A DNA stretch of 64,000 bases from Thalassia testudinum (GCA_037157565.1 JAZHRO010000063.1:93310001-93374000); one strand, 5' to 3'. Counted from the stretch's first letter, positions 47,701-59,611 are shown. Program-made: numbers and translations. Notes: generated from the letters alone by a model not told the origin.

Positions 47701-48952
47701 ATTTGTATAGTAAATATATTTAAAATTCAAAATTAATTAATCAATTATGTAGTATTATGTAAATATTTTATTTACCATATTTTATTTTATTTTTTTTAAT
47801 AATTTATGGCCCCCAAATCGAGGGCCAAAAACGCGCACAGACGCAGCTGCGTCTGGTTTCCAGCGCACGATGTGGCTCTGGAATAGCGCCACATCGTGGG
47901 CTGCAAACGAAACGCAGCATATAAATATAATTTATGTTATATGTTAACCAGTCGTCAAGGCGCCGGGCGCCCGAAACGTTACCTGTTCCGTCTGATCCGA
48001 TAACCCGATTCTGATATGTGATGATACTGAATGTGTGGGGCTGGGAGCCCGAGTGCGATTATTGAAGGCGTTGGGCTGAGGCCCTGCGCTGATACGAAAA
48101 CGTAATTAAGCACCTAATCTGAGATTAGGGCGCGCTTAGTAGAGGTCTGGTCCCACCGTAAGGGTGCTGTGTATCCCTCGAAAAGCGCACCCGCTAATTA
48201 AACACATTTTACACTAAGGACTCTCCACCGCAGCCTCTGAAAGACTACACAGAACAAAATGAAAGAACAGACGACTTAAAAAAAAAAAAAAGAGATAACA
48301 CGAGATAACAACAGAAAAGACTCTGTACATATGTAAAATTAAACCCACATAATTACTAACAGAATAAAACGACACTATAAATGTCGCTAAAGACCTCAGT
48401 TTGCTTCTTTAGGTTGTATATAGTGTTTCCTGAGATTTAGCGACGTTTATATCTGTCACTAAAACTGATATATATGTCACTATAAATAAATGACTAGTAA
48501 GTTAAGTTTTTACACTATGGTATCCTAATGTAGTATGAACTAACATATTAGTGTTAAGAGTATAACTTGTAAATACATAGTTTAGAGTATAATAATAGAT
48601 TGTTTGATGCTTGTTCATAGTTAGCATTTTTGCAAGCACTTCTTAGTAACTAGGTAAACAAAACATTCATTCATTCTTTAAATGTAAAGTTTCTTTTTGA
48701 ATAAGAAGACAATTTTGGAGATAATCAAAGAGTGACCGAATTAAATTCAATAAATTGCCTCCCAGAGAACGACCTGGAACAAAACCAGTAAAAATTAGAT
48801 AAATAAGCAAATGATAATAATGGTTGTAATGACTGGAACTCACCCATACTCACCACTATACGACATCCTTAATGTTATATTATACACCCTATACTACAAC
48901 GACATAATCAACAATTATTACCAACAAACATTTACAACAACCATAACCATCA
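44761..48952 (+). repeat. Element A, 3' LTR
   Basis: It is the partner of 31769-35957. It opens with the perfect 20-base palindrome TGATGAGTGGCTACTCATCA. All structured segments recur, some with single changes (for example AAGCGCACCC in the right arm of the GC-rich stem). Confidence 0.96.
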
Positions 48953-49231
48953 ATACCCCCCCATGCCTAAGATTTGCAATGTCCTCATTGTAACCTAGGG
49001 GGTCTTAGTTCATTCCTTAAGACAGAAATTTGGATGAGTGGATGGGTCGGGTTGAATTTTTGCGGACGATTTCAAATCCCAGATGCAAACATCTGAGTTG
49101 GGGTCGGCTGTCTACAAGGGTGAACTTCGAGTGCTAAAAGGTGTCAGAACAAGTTTCAGGTTTACAAAGAGAATGACGGGCTGCCTCCCGTTAAGCGCTG
49201 AGTTTTACGCCATCGGCTGGGCGCAATAAGC
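48953..49231 (-). other. Element B 3' untranslated region, proximal part (with tract and hairpins)
   Basis: In sense (minus) order after the pol stop: CGCC-CAGCCGAT-GGCG (49208-49223), ACGGG-AGGCAG-CCCGT (49176-49191), CAATG-AGGA-CATTG (48977-48990), then GGCATGGGGGGG (48956-48966). Element A is inserted directly beside the internal tract; ATACC (48953-48957) is the target duplication. Confidence 0.8.
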
Positions 49232-50197
49232 TCAAGGGGAAAGGAGGGTATAAGATGCCTCAGCCAAATTAGTAGAAGTTACATCAATGAACGGCTTGAG
49301 TCTCTGACCGTTCACGATGAAAGGTTCAGAATCGTGGCTGAGTGGACTGATTTCGATTGCTCCATTTCCAAAAACCTGTCGGACCAAATATGGTCCGACC
49401 CACTTAGATCTCAGTTTTCCTGGGAAGAGTTTGAGTCGGGCATCAAAGAGTAGGACCTTTTGACCAGGATGAAAGATCTTTCTCGAGATGTGTTTGTCGT
49501 GGAAGGCTTTAACCCGCTCCTTGTAGATTTGCGAGTTCTCGTACGCGTCTATGCGTAATTCATCGATCTCGCTGATTTGGAGTTTTCTGTGGGTCCCAGC
49601 CTTGGAAAGATCTAGATTACAGTTCCGTACTGCCCAATAGGCTTTATGCTCCAGTTCGACGGGAAGGTGGCATGCCTTTCCGTACACCAGTCTAAAGGGA
49701 GACATGCCCAATTGGGTCTTGTGGGCGGTCCTATAGGCCCACAATGCTTCCGGAAGTCGGGACGACCAGTCCTTCCTGTCAGGTCGAACAGTGACTTGCA
49801 GGATTTTCTTGATCTCCCGATTAGATAGCTCAGCTAGACCATTAGTTTGGGGGTGGTAAGGAGTAGAGATTCGGTGAGACACCCCGTATTTGGTCATCAG
49901 TGACCTAAACTGAGCATTTGTGAAATGGGTCCCTCCATCAGAGATTATTGCACGAGGAATCCCGAACCTTGAGAAAATGTGTTGATGAATGAATTTGAGA
50001 ACGATTTTGTGATCACAGGTTCGGGTCGGTATGGCTTCGATCCATTTGGACACGTAGTCCATAGCCAACAGAATGTACTCGAAACCATCCGAAACAGGAA
50101 AGGGGCCCATAAAATCAATCCCCCAAACATCAAAGATTTCGCATACTAGAATCGGTTGCATAGGCATCATGTCGCGATGGCTCATGTTGCCCAAAGT
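49232..50197 (-). CDS. Element B integrase, part after the premature stop
   Basis: It continues the Gag-Pol frame in the same phase after the TAG. It contains the catalytic core ([34 protein letters not shown] and E all present with 35-residue spacing) and the C-terminal region ([25 protein letters not shown]). It is about 320 residues from the next Met, but it should not be read as a separate gene. The stop codon is nine bases before the first hairpin of the 3' region. Confidence 0.9.
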   Translation of the reverse strand, partial: TLGNMSHRDMMPMQPILVCEIFDVWGIDFMGPFPVSDGFEYILLAMDYVSKWIEAIPTRTCDHKIVLKFIHQHIFSRFGIPRAIISDGGTHFTNAQFRSLMTKYGVSHRISTPYHPQTNGLAELSNREIKKILQVTVRPDRKDWSSRLPEALWAYRTAHKTQLGMSPFRLVYGKACHLPVELEHKAYWAVRNCNLDLSKAGTHRKLQISEIDELRIDAYENSQIYKERVKAFHDKHISRKIFHPGQKVLLFDARLKLFPGKLRSKWVGPYLVRQVFGNGAIEISPLSHDSEPFIVNGQRLKPFIDVTSTNLAEASYTLLSP

Positions 50198-53100
50198 CTA
50201 GCAACGACTGCATGCCTTGCAGTGATTGTATGCGTCTTTGAACATTGTGGGCCAGTAAAAGCCGCACTGGAGGACTTTTGATGCGGTTTTATGCCCGGCA
50301 AAATGGCCACCGCATGCCTGGTCATGGCAGAAAGAGAGGATATTGTTGACTTCCCCTTCCGAGACACATCTCCGGATGATCTGATCGGCACCTATGCGGA
50401 AGAGGTACGGATCTTCCCAAATGTAATACTTGGCATCGGAGCGTAATTTGTCTTTCTTGGCCTTCGGCCAATCGGACGGGATCTGATGAGATGCCAAGTA
50501 ATTTACAATATTAGCAAACCATGGAAGGCTAGTACCAATAGTCAGCAGGTGCTCATCGGGAAAATGCTCAGTGATGGGTCCGGAAGGGTCAATTATTTCA
50601 GAAGGAAGACGGGACAAGTGATCAGCTACCATGTTTTGCTTTCCCGCTTTGTCGCGAATCTCAAGGTCAAATTCTTGCAACAGCAAGATCCATCGGATCA
50701 ATCGAGGTTTCGCGTCCTTCTTCGCAAGGAGATGCCTCACAGCTGTGTGATCCGAGTATATGATGACATGGGAACCCAGAAGGTACGATCTGAACTTTTC
50801 TAGGGCAAATACTACAGCTAGCAGCTCTTTCTCAGTAACCGTATAGTTACGCTGAGCCTCATCGAGTGTTTTGCTGGCGTAGTAAATGACCACAGGTTTC
50901 TTGTCATTTTTCTGCCCCAAAACCGCTCCTACAGCGAAGTCGGATGCATCACACATGATCTCAAAGGGTTGAGACCAATCAGGGGACTGTAGGATCGGGG
51001 CTTGGGTGACTCGGTCACGCAGGATTTCAAATGCTTGAGTGCATTCCTTGGAGATTTCGAAGGGAACATCCTTGGAGAGAAGAGTGGTTAGGGGGCGTGC
51101 GATTTTTGAAAAATCAGGGATAAATCGTCGATAAAAACCGACATGCCCTAAAAAGGATCGGATGTCCCTGATTGAGCTAGGCATAGGAAGGTGAGAGATC
51201 AGATTAACCTTAGCTCGATCCACTTGGATACCTTTCTCCGAAATTGAGTGTCCCAGGACAATTCCCTCAGGCACCATGAAATGGCTCTTTTCCCAGGAAA
51301 GAACCAAATTCACATCGATGCACCGCCTGAGTATCTGGACCAAGTGTTGGAGGCAATCGTCGAATGATGCTCCGAAAACTGAAAAGTCATCCATGAAGAC
51401 TTCCAGATAATCACCTACCATATCTGAGAATATGGCAAGCATGCATCGCTGAAAAGTAGCGGGTGCATTGCAAAGACCGAAAGGCATCCTTCGGAAAGCG
51501 TATGTTCCGAAGGGGCAGGTGAACGTGGTCTTTTCTTGGTCCTCAGGATGGATTGCCACCTGGTTATAACCGGAGTACCCGTCAAGAAAGCAGAAGAACC
51601 TATTTCCCGCTAGTTTTTCGAGAATTTGATCAATGAAGGGTAGTGGGAAATGATCCTTCTTCGTGGAGGAATTGAGTCGACGGTAATCTATACAGACTCT
51701 CCACGAGTTGGCTAATCGGGTAGGAATGATTTCTCCGGTCTCAGTCGTTATAGTGGTGAGTCCTGCCTTCTTGGGCACGACCTGAATTGGGCTCACCCAA
51801 CGACTATCGAAGATCGGGTAGATGATCCCGGCATCTAACCACTTGATGATCTCCTTTTTCACGACCTCCTGCAGATTGGGGTTTAAGCGTCTCTGCATTT
51901 CACGAGAAGGTCGTGTGCCATCTTCTGAATAGATATGATGAGTACAATAAGAGGGACTTATTCCAGTCAAATCATCGAGAGTCCATCCGATGGCTCTGCG
52001 ATGTTGCTGGAGGACATCAATCAGACGGGATTCCTGTTCAGGACTGAGGTTGGAATTGATAATTACAGGAAGGGTCTGATTAGAACCCAAAAAGACGTAT
52101 TTTAAGTGAGCAGGAAGGGGTTTCAGTTCGAGGATGGGGTTTTCAGCAGCAGCGGGTGGTTCAGTATAGATGTGAGGTTCAAGGGTGGGAGTTACTGGGT
52201 TGTTCACATCTGGATTTGACTCCTCTGTTTGCGGGTCAAGATCCTTCTGTGGTTGATGAGGCATACTTGAGTCATTCTGGAGGTGTGATTCATCAACCAA
52301 AGTCTTGATGTCAAAAATTTGCTCGATGACGCCGCAATTAATTCCTTGTTGGGCCTTAAATATATCAATTTTCAGTGTTTGATCTCCAAACTTAAGCTCT
52401 ATTTGGCCCTCCTCACAGCTGATGTTGGCTCTAGCAGTAGCCAAGAAAGGTCTCCCTAGAATGATTGGTGTATCCCTAGGGTTCTCAGGTGCATCCATAT
52501 CTAAGACTATAAAGTCCACTGGAAAATAGAAATCCCGCACTCTCACGATAACATCCTCGAGAATCCCTTTTGGTGACTTTATAGATCGATCTGCTAATTG
52601 TAATGTCACCTCGGTTGGTTTCAGCTCAGATTCTTCTAGATGGTCAAGTAAGGATGTGGGTATCAGGTTTATGGATGCACCCAAGTCTAACAATGCTCTA
52701 TCAAATTGGGTACCACCTATCTTACAGGAAATCAGGGGAGTTCCAGGATCTTTTGCCTTGGGTGGGAGTCTACTAAGGATTACAGAGCTGGCTTGCTCTG
52801 ACAGAACAATTGGGCTCCCTCCCTTGGTTCGCGGCTTACGCTGGGGTGTACATATATTCTTTAGAAATCGTGCGTAAGCTGGTACGTGGCGGATTGCATC
52901 CATCAAGGGGATGTTTATGTGGACCTGCTCAAAGAGCTTGACCAGGTCCTCCTCAGGGGCCACGGGTTTGGTGGTCTTCTTTCCCTTGGTCAGGGCCTCG
53001 GGAAACGGGATCTTGGTTGGTTCTTCTAGGATAGGTCCAGGTTGTGGATCTGGAACAGCGGTACCTTGGATAACTATCCTAGGGTCATGGTTATCAGGCT

Positions 53101-54931
53101 GGGAGTGGTTTGGATAATGCGGGTCTTGAGTTGTCTTACCACTACGTGTTGTTACCGAATTTAATCTGGCTTGATTTTGGTTTGGGTTTGGTAGGAGGGG
53201 TGGCTGCTTCTGAAATCCCGCATAAGAAGTTGAGGCTTCCATCTCGTCTGGAGATGGAGCAGTAGGAGCCTGATAAATCCATTGGGCGTGGCCTAAATTT
53301 GGATTCATAACGCGCTTCTGGGTTGGCACGTTATTTGGGTTAGGAAGAGGTTGGGAAGGGAGTGTGCCTGGTTGGCGAGAATTTGCCAACTGGGCCAGTT
53401 GAGTTTTAACTTCTGTAAGCTCGTCCTTGTGCTGTTTCTGAATAGCCGCATTCGTTTTTTGAATGTCAGCCAGAGTCTGAAGGATTAAGGACATTTGATC
53501 TTGATTTGGCCCTGATGGATAAGTAGGGTTGGGCCGAGGCTGAGGCGGCTGGTAGTGACGAGAGGGCTGTGGGCGGGACTGAAAAGGTGGTCTTTGGGTT
53601 TGGGAATTTCCCGCCCACTGAAAATTGGGATGGTTTCGCCATCCAGGGATGTAAGTGTTGGAGAATGGGTCGTTCTGGATGGCGTTGAGGTCCTCGCAGG
53701 TCTGAGGAACCTCCTGAGGATCAAGGAAAGGAGGAATGGAGTTCCCCCGGCTGGTGTAGAAAGGATCGGATGATCTTCCAGTCCATGAATCAGATGGGGG
53801 TGGATATGGATCCATCCCAGGGGAAGATCGGTGGAGGATATTTTGCACAGTCTCCTGTGTGGAAGGAGGTTGTGCAAAGGAGTTATGTGTGGAGGTGGCT
53901 CGCTGCAAGTGCTGAGTCAGCTCATCCACCTTCTTTTCAATGATTGAGACCTTGTCCAATCGACTGGCCATTAATTCCAGGTCGACTGATGCGGATAGGC
54001 CCTGCGTCTCATGTGCTCCCTTAAGATTCGTCGTTGCGCGGGTATTCGTCCTGTCGAATAATCCCATGGAGTCATTGTTGATGGAGTTCTCGCACATGTT
54101 TTCGAGAATCTCCCATACGGTGTCTTCATGTTGACCCATGATGTTTCCTCCGCAAGTTGCATTGACGAAAAGGCGGATGTCCTCACGGAGTCCCTGGTAA
54201 AAAGATTGGACTTGTTCCCATTTAGGAACTCCGTGATGGGGGCACTTTCTCATGAGATCCTGAAAACGATCCCATGCCTCATGGAGAGGTTCTCCTGATT
54301 GTTGAGTGAAGTGTGTAATCTGATGGCGCAAGGCGTTGGTCCGACCAACGGGAAAGAACTTTTTCAAAAACTCGGATTGAAGTTCTTCCCAAGTGTTGAT
54401 CGGCCGAGTCTGAGTTTGATACCAATGGGCAGCCTTGTCCATAAGAGAAAAGGAGAACATCTTCATGAGAAGAATATCCCGATTTTGCGCATCTGATCCA
54501 AAAGTGTGGGCCAGATGCTTTAGCTGTTTGATGTGCTGGAAGGGATCTTCAGAATTAAGCCCATGGAATTTAGGTATAGCATGAATCATGTTGGGCTTTA
54601 GTTCGGAATCAGGTCCTCCAGTCGGGATTCTGACTCGAGGCTCAATGGCCACCGCAGCAGGATTGTAGTGGTCCCGCATCATAGGACGCTGTGGTGGGTG
54701 CACGAAGTTTTGGAAGAGGTCATTGAGTCGCTGGAGCTGGTGTTCCAGATTATTTTCTTCCTCAACTGGCTGAGCCATGATGGGGGAAGAAGAAGAACTT
54801 GGTTCTGAATCAGAAGAGAGAATAATGTGAGGGTGTTGCTGCACAAACACGGGCGTCGAGGCTTGGCCTTGACGAGAGCGAATTTCTAAAGGAGGTCTTA
54901 AGGGTGGTCTTAGAGACCTCCTTCCGTACAT
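50198..54931 (-). CDS. Element B Gag-Pol, up to the premature stop
   Basis: This is one continuous frame of 1,577 codons from the ATG at 54931. I prefer this to an ATG 62 codons upstream because MYGRRSL matches the start of element A and the upstream part has no homologue there. Order: N-terminal linker; Gag core ([48 protein letters not shown]); Pro-rich linker without a CCHC knuckle; protease DLGAS at about residue 749; RT with FMDD (Asp 1181-1182); RNase H (CDAS, EKELLA, YSDH, ADHLSRL); integrase zinc motif. It ends at a TAG (50198-50200), where element A has a Gln codon (CSRCQ), so a single transition would explain it. The frame then continues intact. Compared with A there is no frameshift before RT. 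Confidence 0.93.
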   Translation of the reverse strand: MYGRRSLRPPLRPPLEIRSRQGQASTPVFVQQHPHIILSSDSEPSSSSSPIMAQPVEEENNLEHQLQRLNDLFQNFVHPPQRPMMRDHYNPAAVAIEPRVRIPTGGPDSELKPNMIHAIPKFHGLNSEDPFQHIKQLKHLAHTFGSDAQNRDILLMKMFSFSLMDKAAHWYQTQTRPINTWEELQSEFLKKFFPVGRTNALRHQITHFTQQSGEPLHEAWDRFQDLMRKCPHHGVPKWEQVQSFYQGLREDIRLFVNATCGGNIMGQHEDTVWEILENMCENSINNDSMGLFDRTNTRATTNLKGAHETQGLSASVDLELMASRLDKVSIIEKKVDELTQHLQRATSTHNSFAQPPSTQETVQNILHRSSPGMDPYPPPSDSWTGRSSDPFYTSRGNSIPPFLDPQEVPQTCEDLNAIQNDPFSNTYIPGWRNHPNFQWAGNSQTQRPPFQSRPQPSRHYQPPQPRPNPTYPSGPNQDQMSLILQTLADIQKTNAAIQKQHKDELTEVKTQLAQLANSRQPGTLPSQPLPNPNNVPTQKRVMNPNLGHAQWIYQAPTAPSPDEMEASTSYAGFQKQPPLLPNPNQNQARLNSVTTRSGKTTQDPHYPNHSQPDNHDPRIVIQGTAVPDPQPGPILEEPTKIPFPEALTKGKKTTKPVAPEEDLVKLFEQVHINIPLMDAIRHVPAYARFLKNICTPQRKPRTKGGSPIVLSEQASSVILSRLPPKAKDPGTPLISCKIGGTQFDRALLDLGASINLIPTSLLDHLEESELKPTEVTLQLADRSIKSPKGILEDVIVRVRDFYFPVDFIVLDMDAPENPRDTPIILGRPFLATARANISCEEGQIELKFGDQTLKIDIFKAQQGINCGVIEQIFDIKTLVDESHLQNDSSMPHQPQKDLDPQTEESNPDVNNPVTPTLEPHIYTEPPAAAENPILELKPLPAHLKYVFLGSNQTLPVIINSNLSPEQESRLIDVLQQHRRAIGWTLDDLTGISPSYCTHHIYSEDGTRPSREMQRRLNPNLQEVVKKEIIKWLDAGIIYPIFDSRWVSPIQVVPKKAGLTTITTETGEIIPTRLANSWRVCIDYRRLNSSTKKDHFPLPFIDQILEKLAGNRFFCFLDGYSGYNQVAIHPEDQEKTTFTCPFGTYAFRRMPFGLCNAPATFQRCMLAIFSDMVGDYLEVFMDDFSVFGASFDDCLQHLVQILRRCIDVNLVLSWEKSHFMVPEGIVLGHSISEKGIQVDRAKVNLISHLPMPSSIRDIRSFLGHVGFYRRFIPDFSKIARPLTTLLSKDVPFEISKECTQAFEILRDRVTQAPILQSPDWSQPFEIMCDASDFAVGAVLGQKNDKKPVVIYYASKTLDEAQRNYTVTEKELLAVVFALEKFRSYLLGSHVIIYSDHTAVRHLLAKKDAKPRLIRWILLLQEFDLEIRDKAGKQNMVADHLSRLPSEIIDPSGPITEHFPDEHLLTIGTSLPWFANIVNYLASHQIPSDWPKAKKDKLRSDAKYYIWEDPYLFRIGADQIIRRCVSEGEVNNILSFCHDQACGGHFAGHKTASKVLQCGFYWPTMFKDAYNHCKACSRC

Positions 54932-55839
54932 GCACAGTTGGGAGAGGTAAGTTAGAAGGTGCTGGACCCAATCAAGGCACCCAAAAATGTGTTGGGTGAC
55001 TATAGAGGTACGGGGCAGATGGACCCCTTGATCAGAAAGATCGTCCACCTGAGAATTACCTGGGCAGCCAGAGAGGGAGAGTCCCGCGAAGACCCCTACA
55101 CGGTAGAGCGTCCCCACGGGTTACAGGGTTTCCCCCACCCGACCTCTCTTATCACTGCGGTTCCAGGTAGACCAGAATGGGGATCTTGACCTCTTAAGTC
55201 TACTAATTTTAAGATTAGGGTGCTTAAGGTTTCACTTGAACTTTAGTCTTTTTAAGTGCAAAGAGTGACCTAATTTAAGGTTGGTTGACCCAAAGGGGTC
55301 AACTTTACCTCTTGTTTTCTTTGAGAGCTTTTTGGGTCCTTTCTTTTAGGGTTCAAGTGTTTAGAGAGAGCCAATTGTTTAGGATTTTTCTTGTTAATTA
55401 TTTTCAATCAATGGCTTGGGCACACCTCTTTTGGATTTCCTCAATTCTTGATTAAGGGGTGTGTCTCTACTGAAATCCTAATGTTTGACCTTATGTTGGC
55501 TCTACTTGGTCCATTTAACTCTTTGTTGGGCAATTAGGGCTCAAGCAAGAATGTGTTAGCCCTTAAATACCCTTAATAGTGTGCAGGAGTGATGAGTTGA
55601 AAACATGCAACTCTTTATGGTTACTAAGTATGGAGGACAGGTTAGCCCTATATTGCTTGTTCTTTTCTTTTCTTCCTCTTTAGAGTTTAGGGGTTAATAG
55701 TGAGAGGAAAAATTTACCTGTCTTCGGAGTGGTTGTCGTGTGGTTGCTTGTCTTCTTGAGTTCCTGTAGCTGCACAAAAGAGAGGAGATTATCAGAAATT
55801 AAAAGAAACAGGAATGTTTACCTCTAGAATAGCCGTCGC
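54932..55839 (-). other. Element B untranslated leader
   Basis: Non-coding apart from a 62-codon in-frame extension upstream of the chosen start. I do not find the GGTACGT motif seen in A, C, D and G in a convincing form. Confidence 0.55.
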
Positions 55840-55857
55840 TCCCCGGCAACGGCGCCA
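55840..55857 (-). other. Element B primer-binding site
   Basis: The minus strand reads TGGCGCCGTTGCCGGGGA, a perfect tRNA-Asp complement identical to element A, three bases from the 5' LTR. Confidence 0.93.
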
Positions 55858-55860
55858 AAA

Positions 55861-58633
55861 TGAAATGGTCTGGGACAACCGGGTTTTATTGTTATAACGT
55901 TGTAGTATAGCCAGTTATTACCAACATTTCAAATATATAAATTTTTTACTCGGAAAATAAAAGAGTTCCCGAGGTCGAACTCAGGGAGCAAGTTGTATTC
56001 TAGGGATACACATGTTTCTTTTACAAAAAAATAAAGAAAGAGAGAGGGAAAGAATTTGTTGTTCTCTTTGTTTTCTCCTCGTGATGTTCTTCTTTCTTTC
56101 TTTCTTCAGATCTCCTTTTTCTTCTTTGTTCTGCAGAGGTGATGCTCTTCTTCTTTTTCTGCAGTCTCTTCTGTGAAGGTTTCTTCTTCCTTGGCTCTGC
56201 TGTACTTCTTCTCTGCAGCCTTTCCTCTTCTTCTGCCTTGCTCAGCCTCTTCTTTAGAGTTTCTTCTTGTTTCTCCTCCCTGCGGCTAAGTGTCAGCTTC
56301 TTCTTTTCTTTTTCAGCCGGGGACGTCACCCCTCCTTTCTTCTTTTCCCTTCAGGCCGTCGTCTGATTTCCAAATCAGACGACTTAAACTACCTGTTGCT
56401 ACAGTCAGCTTCCTTCTTCTTCCGCAGGTCTTCTTCTTCGCCTGTGCCTGCACACTTCAGAGTTTTTCATCAGAGGCAAAACCTACTCTACCCTCCCCCC
56501 CCCGCGTCTCTCTCTCTCTCTGAAACCACTCTTGGGAAAGCTCTCCCAGAGCTGCCGGGTAACCGGGTTCGGGTCAGGCCCGGGTCCAGGCCCACCGGCG
56601 TGCGTGGTGGGCGAGGAGTGCAGGTCAGTCTTAAGTCGGGTCGGGTCGGGTCAGGTCCGCGGGGCGTGAGCGCGGACGAGACCGGGTAACCGGGCGGGTG
56701 AAGGGGACCTCACCCCGTGTGCTGAGGCAGTAAGCCTTCAGCACTTTTGCATCTTATATCGCTGCGCCTCTTCAGGCTTTTCCGAGGTGGGACTAAATGT
56801 CCCACCTCAATTGCGCGCCCGCAGCGGGGAAATCAGCGGGAGATTGCGGCGTCACGCGAAGCCTTCTGCCTTAGCTGCGAGCCTGGTGTTTTGTCGAAAC
56901 GCCTCGCAAGGCCTGGGAGTTGAATCTGGGCGTGGCGCTGAGCGTGGCGCGCCTGTAGCTGCAGGCGGAAGCAGTTCCTCCTGCACGGCAATGGCGGCGG
57001 AGGTCGGGTGGCCTGTTCACAAGAAAATGGCCTCCCGGCCTAATCAGAAAGTGCCAGGGGCTTCGCCAGGGTGCGGCGAAGCTCGTGTGGGTGGTGGCGA
57101 GGCGCGGGGGGGCGTGCAAGGGCTGCGCTAGGACGGACTGTGGGTCGGAGGATGGGTTTGTTGGGGGAAGCGTTACGGAGGTGTGGAGTGGCAGTGAGGG
57201 GGTGGGGGGTGCTTAGTGTGATGAGGCGGAGGTTCGGTGATGGTCGGCGAGGTGTGTGAGGCTGTGGAGCGATGGGAGCATCTCGCCGGAGGGTGGCCGG
57301 AGACGAAGGGGGTGACGATGGTCAGGGTCGGTCGAGGGCTTAATTGAATAAATTGAAAGCGGGGAAAGAAAGAGGAGAAGAAGGGGAGTAGCTCTAGCTT
57401 ACTTGCAGGGACGAAGGGGGAGGAATAGGGCGACAGTCGTATCGACTGTCGCCGGAGAAGACGATGCTCAGGGAAAGGGGCGGCGGAGAGCAGAGAGCCG
57501 GAGAGGCGCCAGCTGGGTGCGGCGTGGCGCGGGAAGAGCAGGGGAGGAAGTCTCTGCTGCTGGTATTGCGGCAGAACGGAGAGGTGGAGGGGGAGGAAGA
57601 CCGCCGGAGCTGGTGAGCGTCTGCCGGAGGGAGAAGAGAGGAAAGTTGAGGATTTTCTCCGTCAGATCCAGGCTGCTCCGGTTAGTGGAGCAACGGGGGG
57701 TATTTAAAGGGATCAAACAGGGAGGAAGGCGGAGGGAGACGATGTGTCTCCCTCGCCGGAGGATGGCCGGAAACAAGAACCCATACCGTCCGTGCGTTCG
57801 TACGGTCGGTATGGTGGGTTACAACGACCAGGGGGGTGTCCCTGCGACGGCTGACGACGCAGGGCACCCCCGGTTTACTTGCCAGGTCCCCCACCTCACC
57901 CTGCGCGGCGCCATGCTCCGCGCAAGGTCGCTGGAGCATGGTGCTGGCAGGTTTTGCAGGGGGGACCTGATCGCAAAGAACGAAGGAGAGTTAGGGGCCA
58001 AAATGCGAGGGTTCAAAAGTTGAGGGCCAAAGAGTAAATATATGAGGACCAAAGTGTAAAGTCGGTCAAGGAGGTTTCTTCTTAGGCTCAAGTTTTTATA
58101 CATGACTAATTAGGACCTAAGGAATCTGATGGTGAATTTCATTTCTATATTAAACCTTGTTTGACCGGTAAATTTACGCAAAAACCCAAATTAAGTTATT
58201 AATTGGGCATGGTTCTCAATGTAGGTCAAAATGGGTTCTGAAGGCCAAATTGAAGGTTCTAAACCCTAGAGATTATTTTTCTATGAATTTTAGAGGGTTT
58301 ATTCTATTTTTACTTTGCCTCGAACCTTGTGAATTGAAGTGGGTTGTTTTAGGGTTACAGATTATCATTTAGTTTCTTGGAATTGCTGTAGCCCTTGCTA
58401 GATCATTTCATCCCACTTTTATTCTTATTAAGCTGCTTTGACCTATGTTTGGGCCCTGAATTACCCTGTATGCAGATTATACTGGTAAAATTGCATTTTT
58501 ACCCCTTATGACTTGTTTTCTTCTCAAACTCAGGATTCTCTGAGTTAAGCCTTTCCTTGAGATATGTAGGAGCTTTTATCCTTTGTATTAGGTCAAAATG
58601 AGCTAGTTATGGCTCATGATGAGGTTCTCATCA
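55861..58633 (-). repeat. Element B, 5' LTR
   Basis: It is 2,773 bp, the same length as the left copy and over 99 percent alike by eye. On the minus strand it opens with TGATGAG-AAC-CTCATCA (58617-58633). It is bordered by target duplication CTTAG (58634-58638). Confidence 0.95.
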
Positions 58634-59611
58634 CTTAGTCATGAGATGAATGTAATGTGACTGCATGCAATTCAATTAGAATTAAGGGTCATTCATGCAA
58701 TTCTACCGCAATATAATAATAAGATAAATAAGTAAATAGTATCTTTGATAATGGCAATGCTTGTAATTTTTAATGACATGTTTACTGTTCCAAAATAGAG
58801 CAATTGCTCTTCTTGGCACACACGAGGAGGAGGTCCCACGGCTGAAGGAGAGAAGCCCAGGAGAGGTTGGCTATGACGAGAGGATCACAATGGTGGTGAT
58901 TGCGTCGACTATGGTGGCCTGAGGTCGCCGGCCGCCAAGGAGGAACCTGCCGATGGTGGGTTACTCCATGCGTGTGCGTAGGTCGTGGTGGGCACATCTG
59001 AGGGTGTGGTCATGTTCGTGAGGTTGAGGCAAGCTTAACGAAGGCGACGTCATGGAAAACGGTGGTATGTGGCAGTGGCTGCATGTGGAGATGGATGGCC
59101 GGCGATGGGTTTCTTCGGGGAAGAAAGATGAACGATGCGTTGTCCCGTGAGTTGAGTTGGAGGAGAAGAAGCCGGATGGCCTCTGTGGTGGTCGCATGCA
59201 TGCGTGGGATAGATGTGCGCGCACAAGGGTGCGCAACTTCTGGCCATGAGGGGCGCGCAAGTACTGTTGGCTTCGGTGGTTGTGCCTATGCGCTTGCAGG
59301 GCGCGCGGTGGGGGAGGATGAGGCATGCACTGGGGTTGTGGCTGCGTGGTGTTGGAGAAGTATTGTTGAGGCCGGCGACTGTTGGGGGAGGGGAAAATTT
59401 AATTCACCCCCCTCGTCTCTTGCAAATTATTCCTACAATAATGAAACATAAAATAATTACATGCTAAGTTATAGAATGCGATAGAATAGATAAAAACTCA
59501 AGTAATGATGCATGCACTCATTCTATAACCTAATATAGTTATTAACAAACATAGAATGTAAAAATAAAGTTAACTTAGGCATAGCAATAGTCCATTAAAA
59601 TGGACTCATCA
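58634..59611 (-). repeat. Element C, 5' LTR, U3-side part
   Basis: It matches 13270-14247 of the left LTR, continuing 27337-27728 across element B. It ends with the palindrome AGTCCATTAAAATGGACT (59589-59606) plus CATCA. It has the same GC-rich zone as the left copy. Confidence 0.92.

Larger units (their letters stand above)
31769..48952 (+). mobile_element. Element A: youngest, nearly intact autonomous Athila-type retrotransposon
   Basis: It is 17,184 bp with LTRs of 4,189 and 4,192 bp, TG/CA ends and the target duplication ATACC. It has a primer-binding site, a leader, Gag-Pol split by a one-base deletion, hairpins, an internal tract, a 3' untranslated region and a polypurine tract. The LTRs differ by roughly 15 to 20 substitutions and a few small indels by eye (about 0.4 percent), fewer than in B. 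This agrees with A being the last insertion of this stack. No env-like frame follows pol. Confidence 0.96.
27729..58633 (-). mobile_element. Element B: nearly intact autonomous Athila-type retrotransposon
   Basis: Both LTRs are 2,773 bp and the target duplication CTTAG is perfect. Without the nested element A it is about 13.7 kb. In sense order: 5' LTR (55861-58633), primer-binding site (55840-55857), leader, Gag-Pol (54931-49232), post-pol hairpins, internal tract, 3' untranslated region split by A, polypurine tract, 3' LTR (27729-30501). The LTR copies differ at roughly 20 to 25 positions by eye, under 1 percent, many of them C/T or G/A. This fits a young, methylated element. No env-like frame is present. 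Confidence 0.95.
12882..59611 (-). mobile_element. Element C: non-autonomous LTR retrotransposon with orphan reading frame
   Basis: Both LTRs are about 1.366 kb (the right one split by element B) and the target duplication GCTGC is perfect. A primer-binding site lies at 27317-27334 and the polypurine tract at 14248. Without the nested D and B the element is about 7.57 kb. It has no Gag, protease, RT or integrase, only a broken orphan frame (24042-26099). It shares its LTR-terminal palindrome, a U3 inverted repeat, leader and orphan frame with element D, so C and D are sister families. Confidence 0.92.

Noticed and set aside
54932..55117. 62-codon N-terminal extension of B Gag
   Set aside because: It is open in phase but has no counterpart in A, and the internal Met matches the A start exactly.
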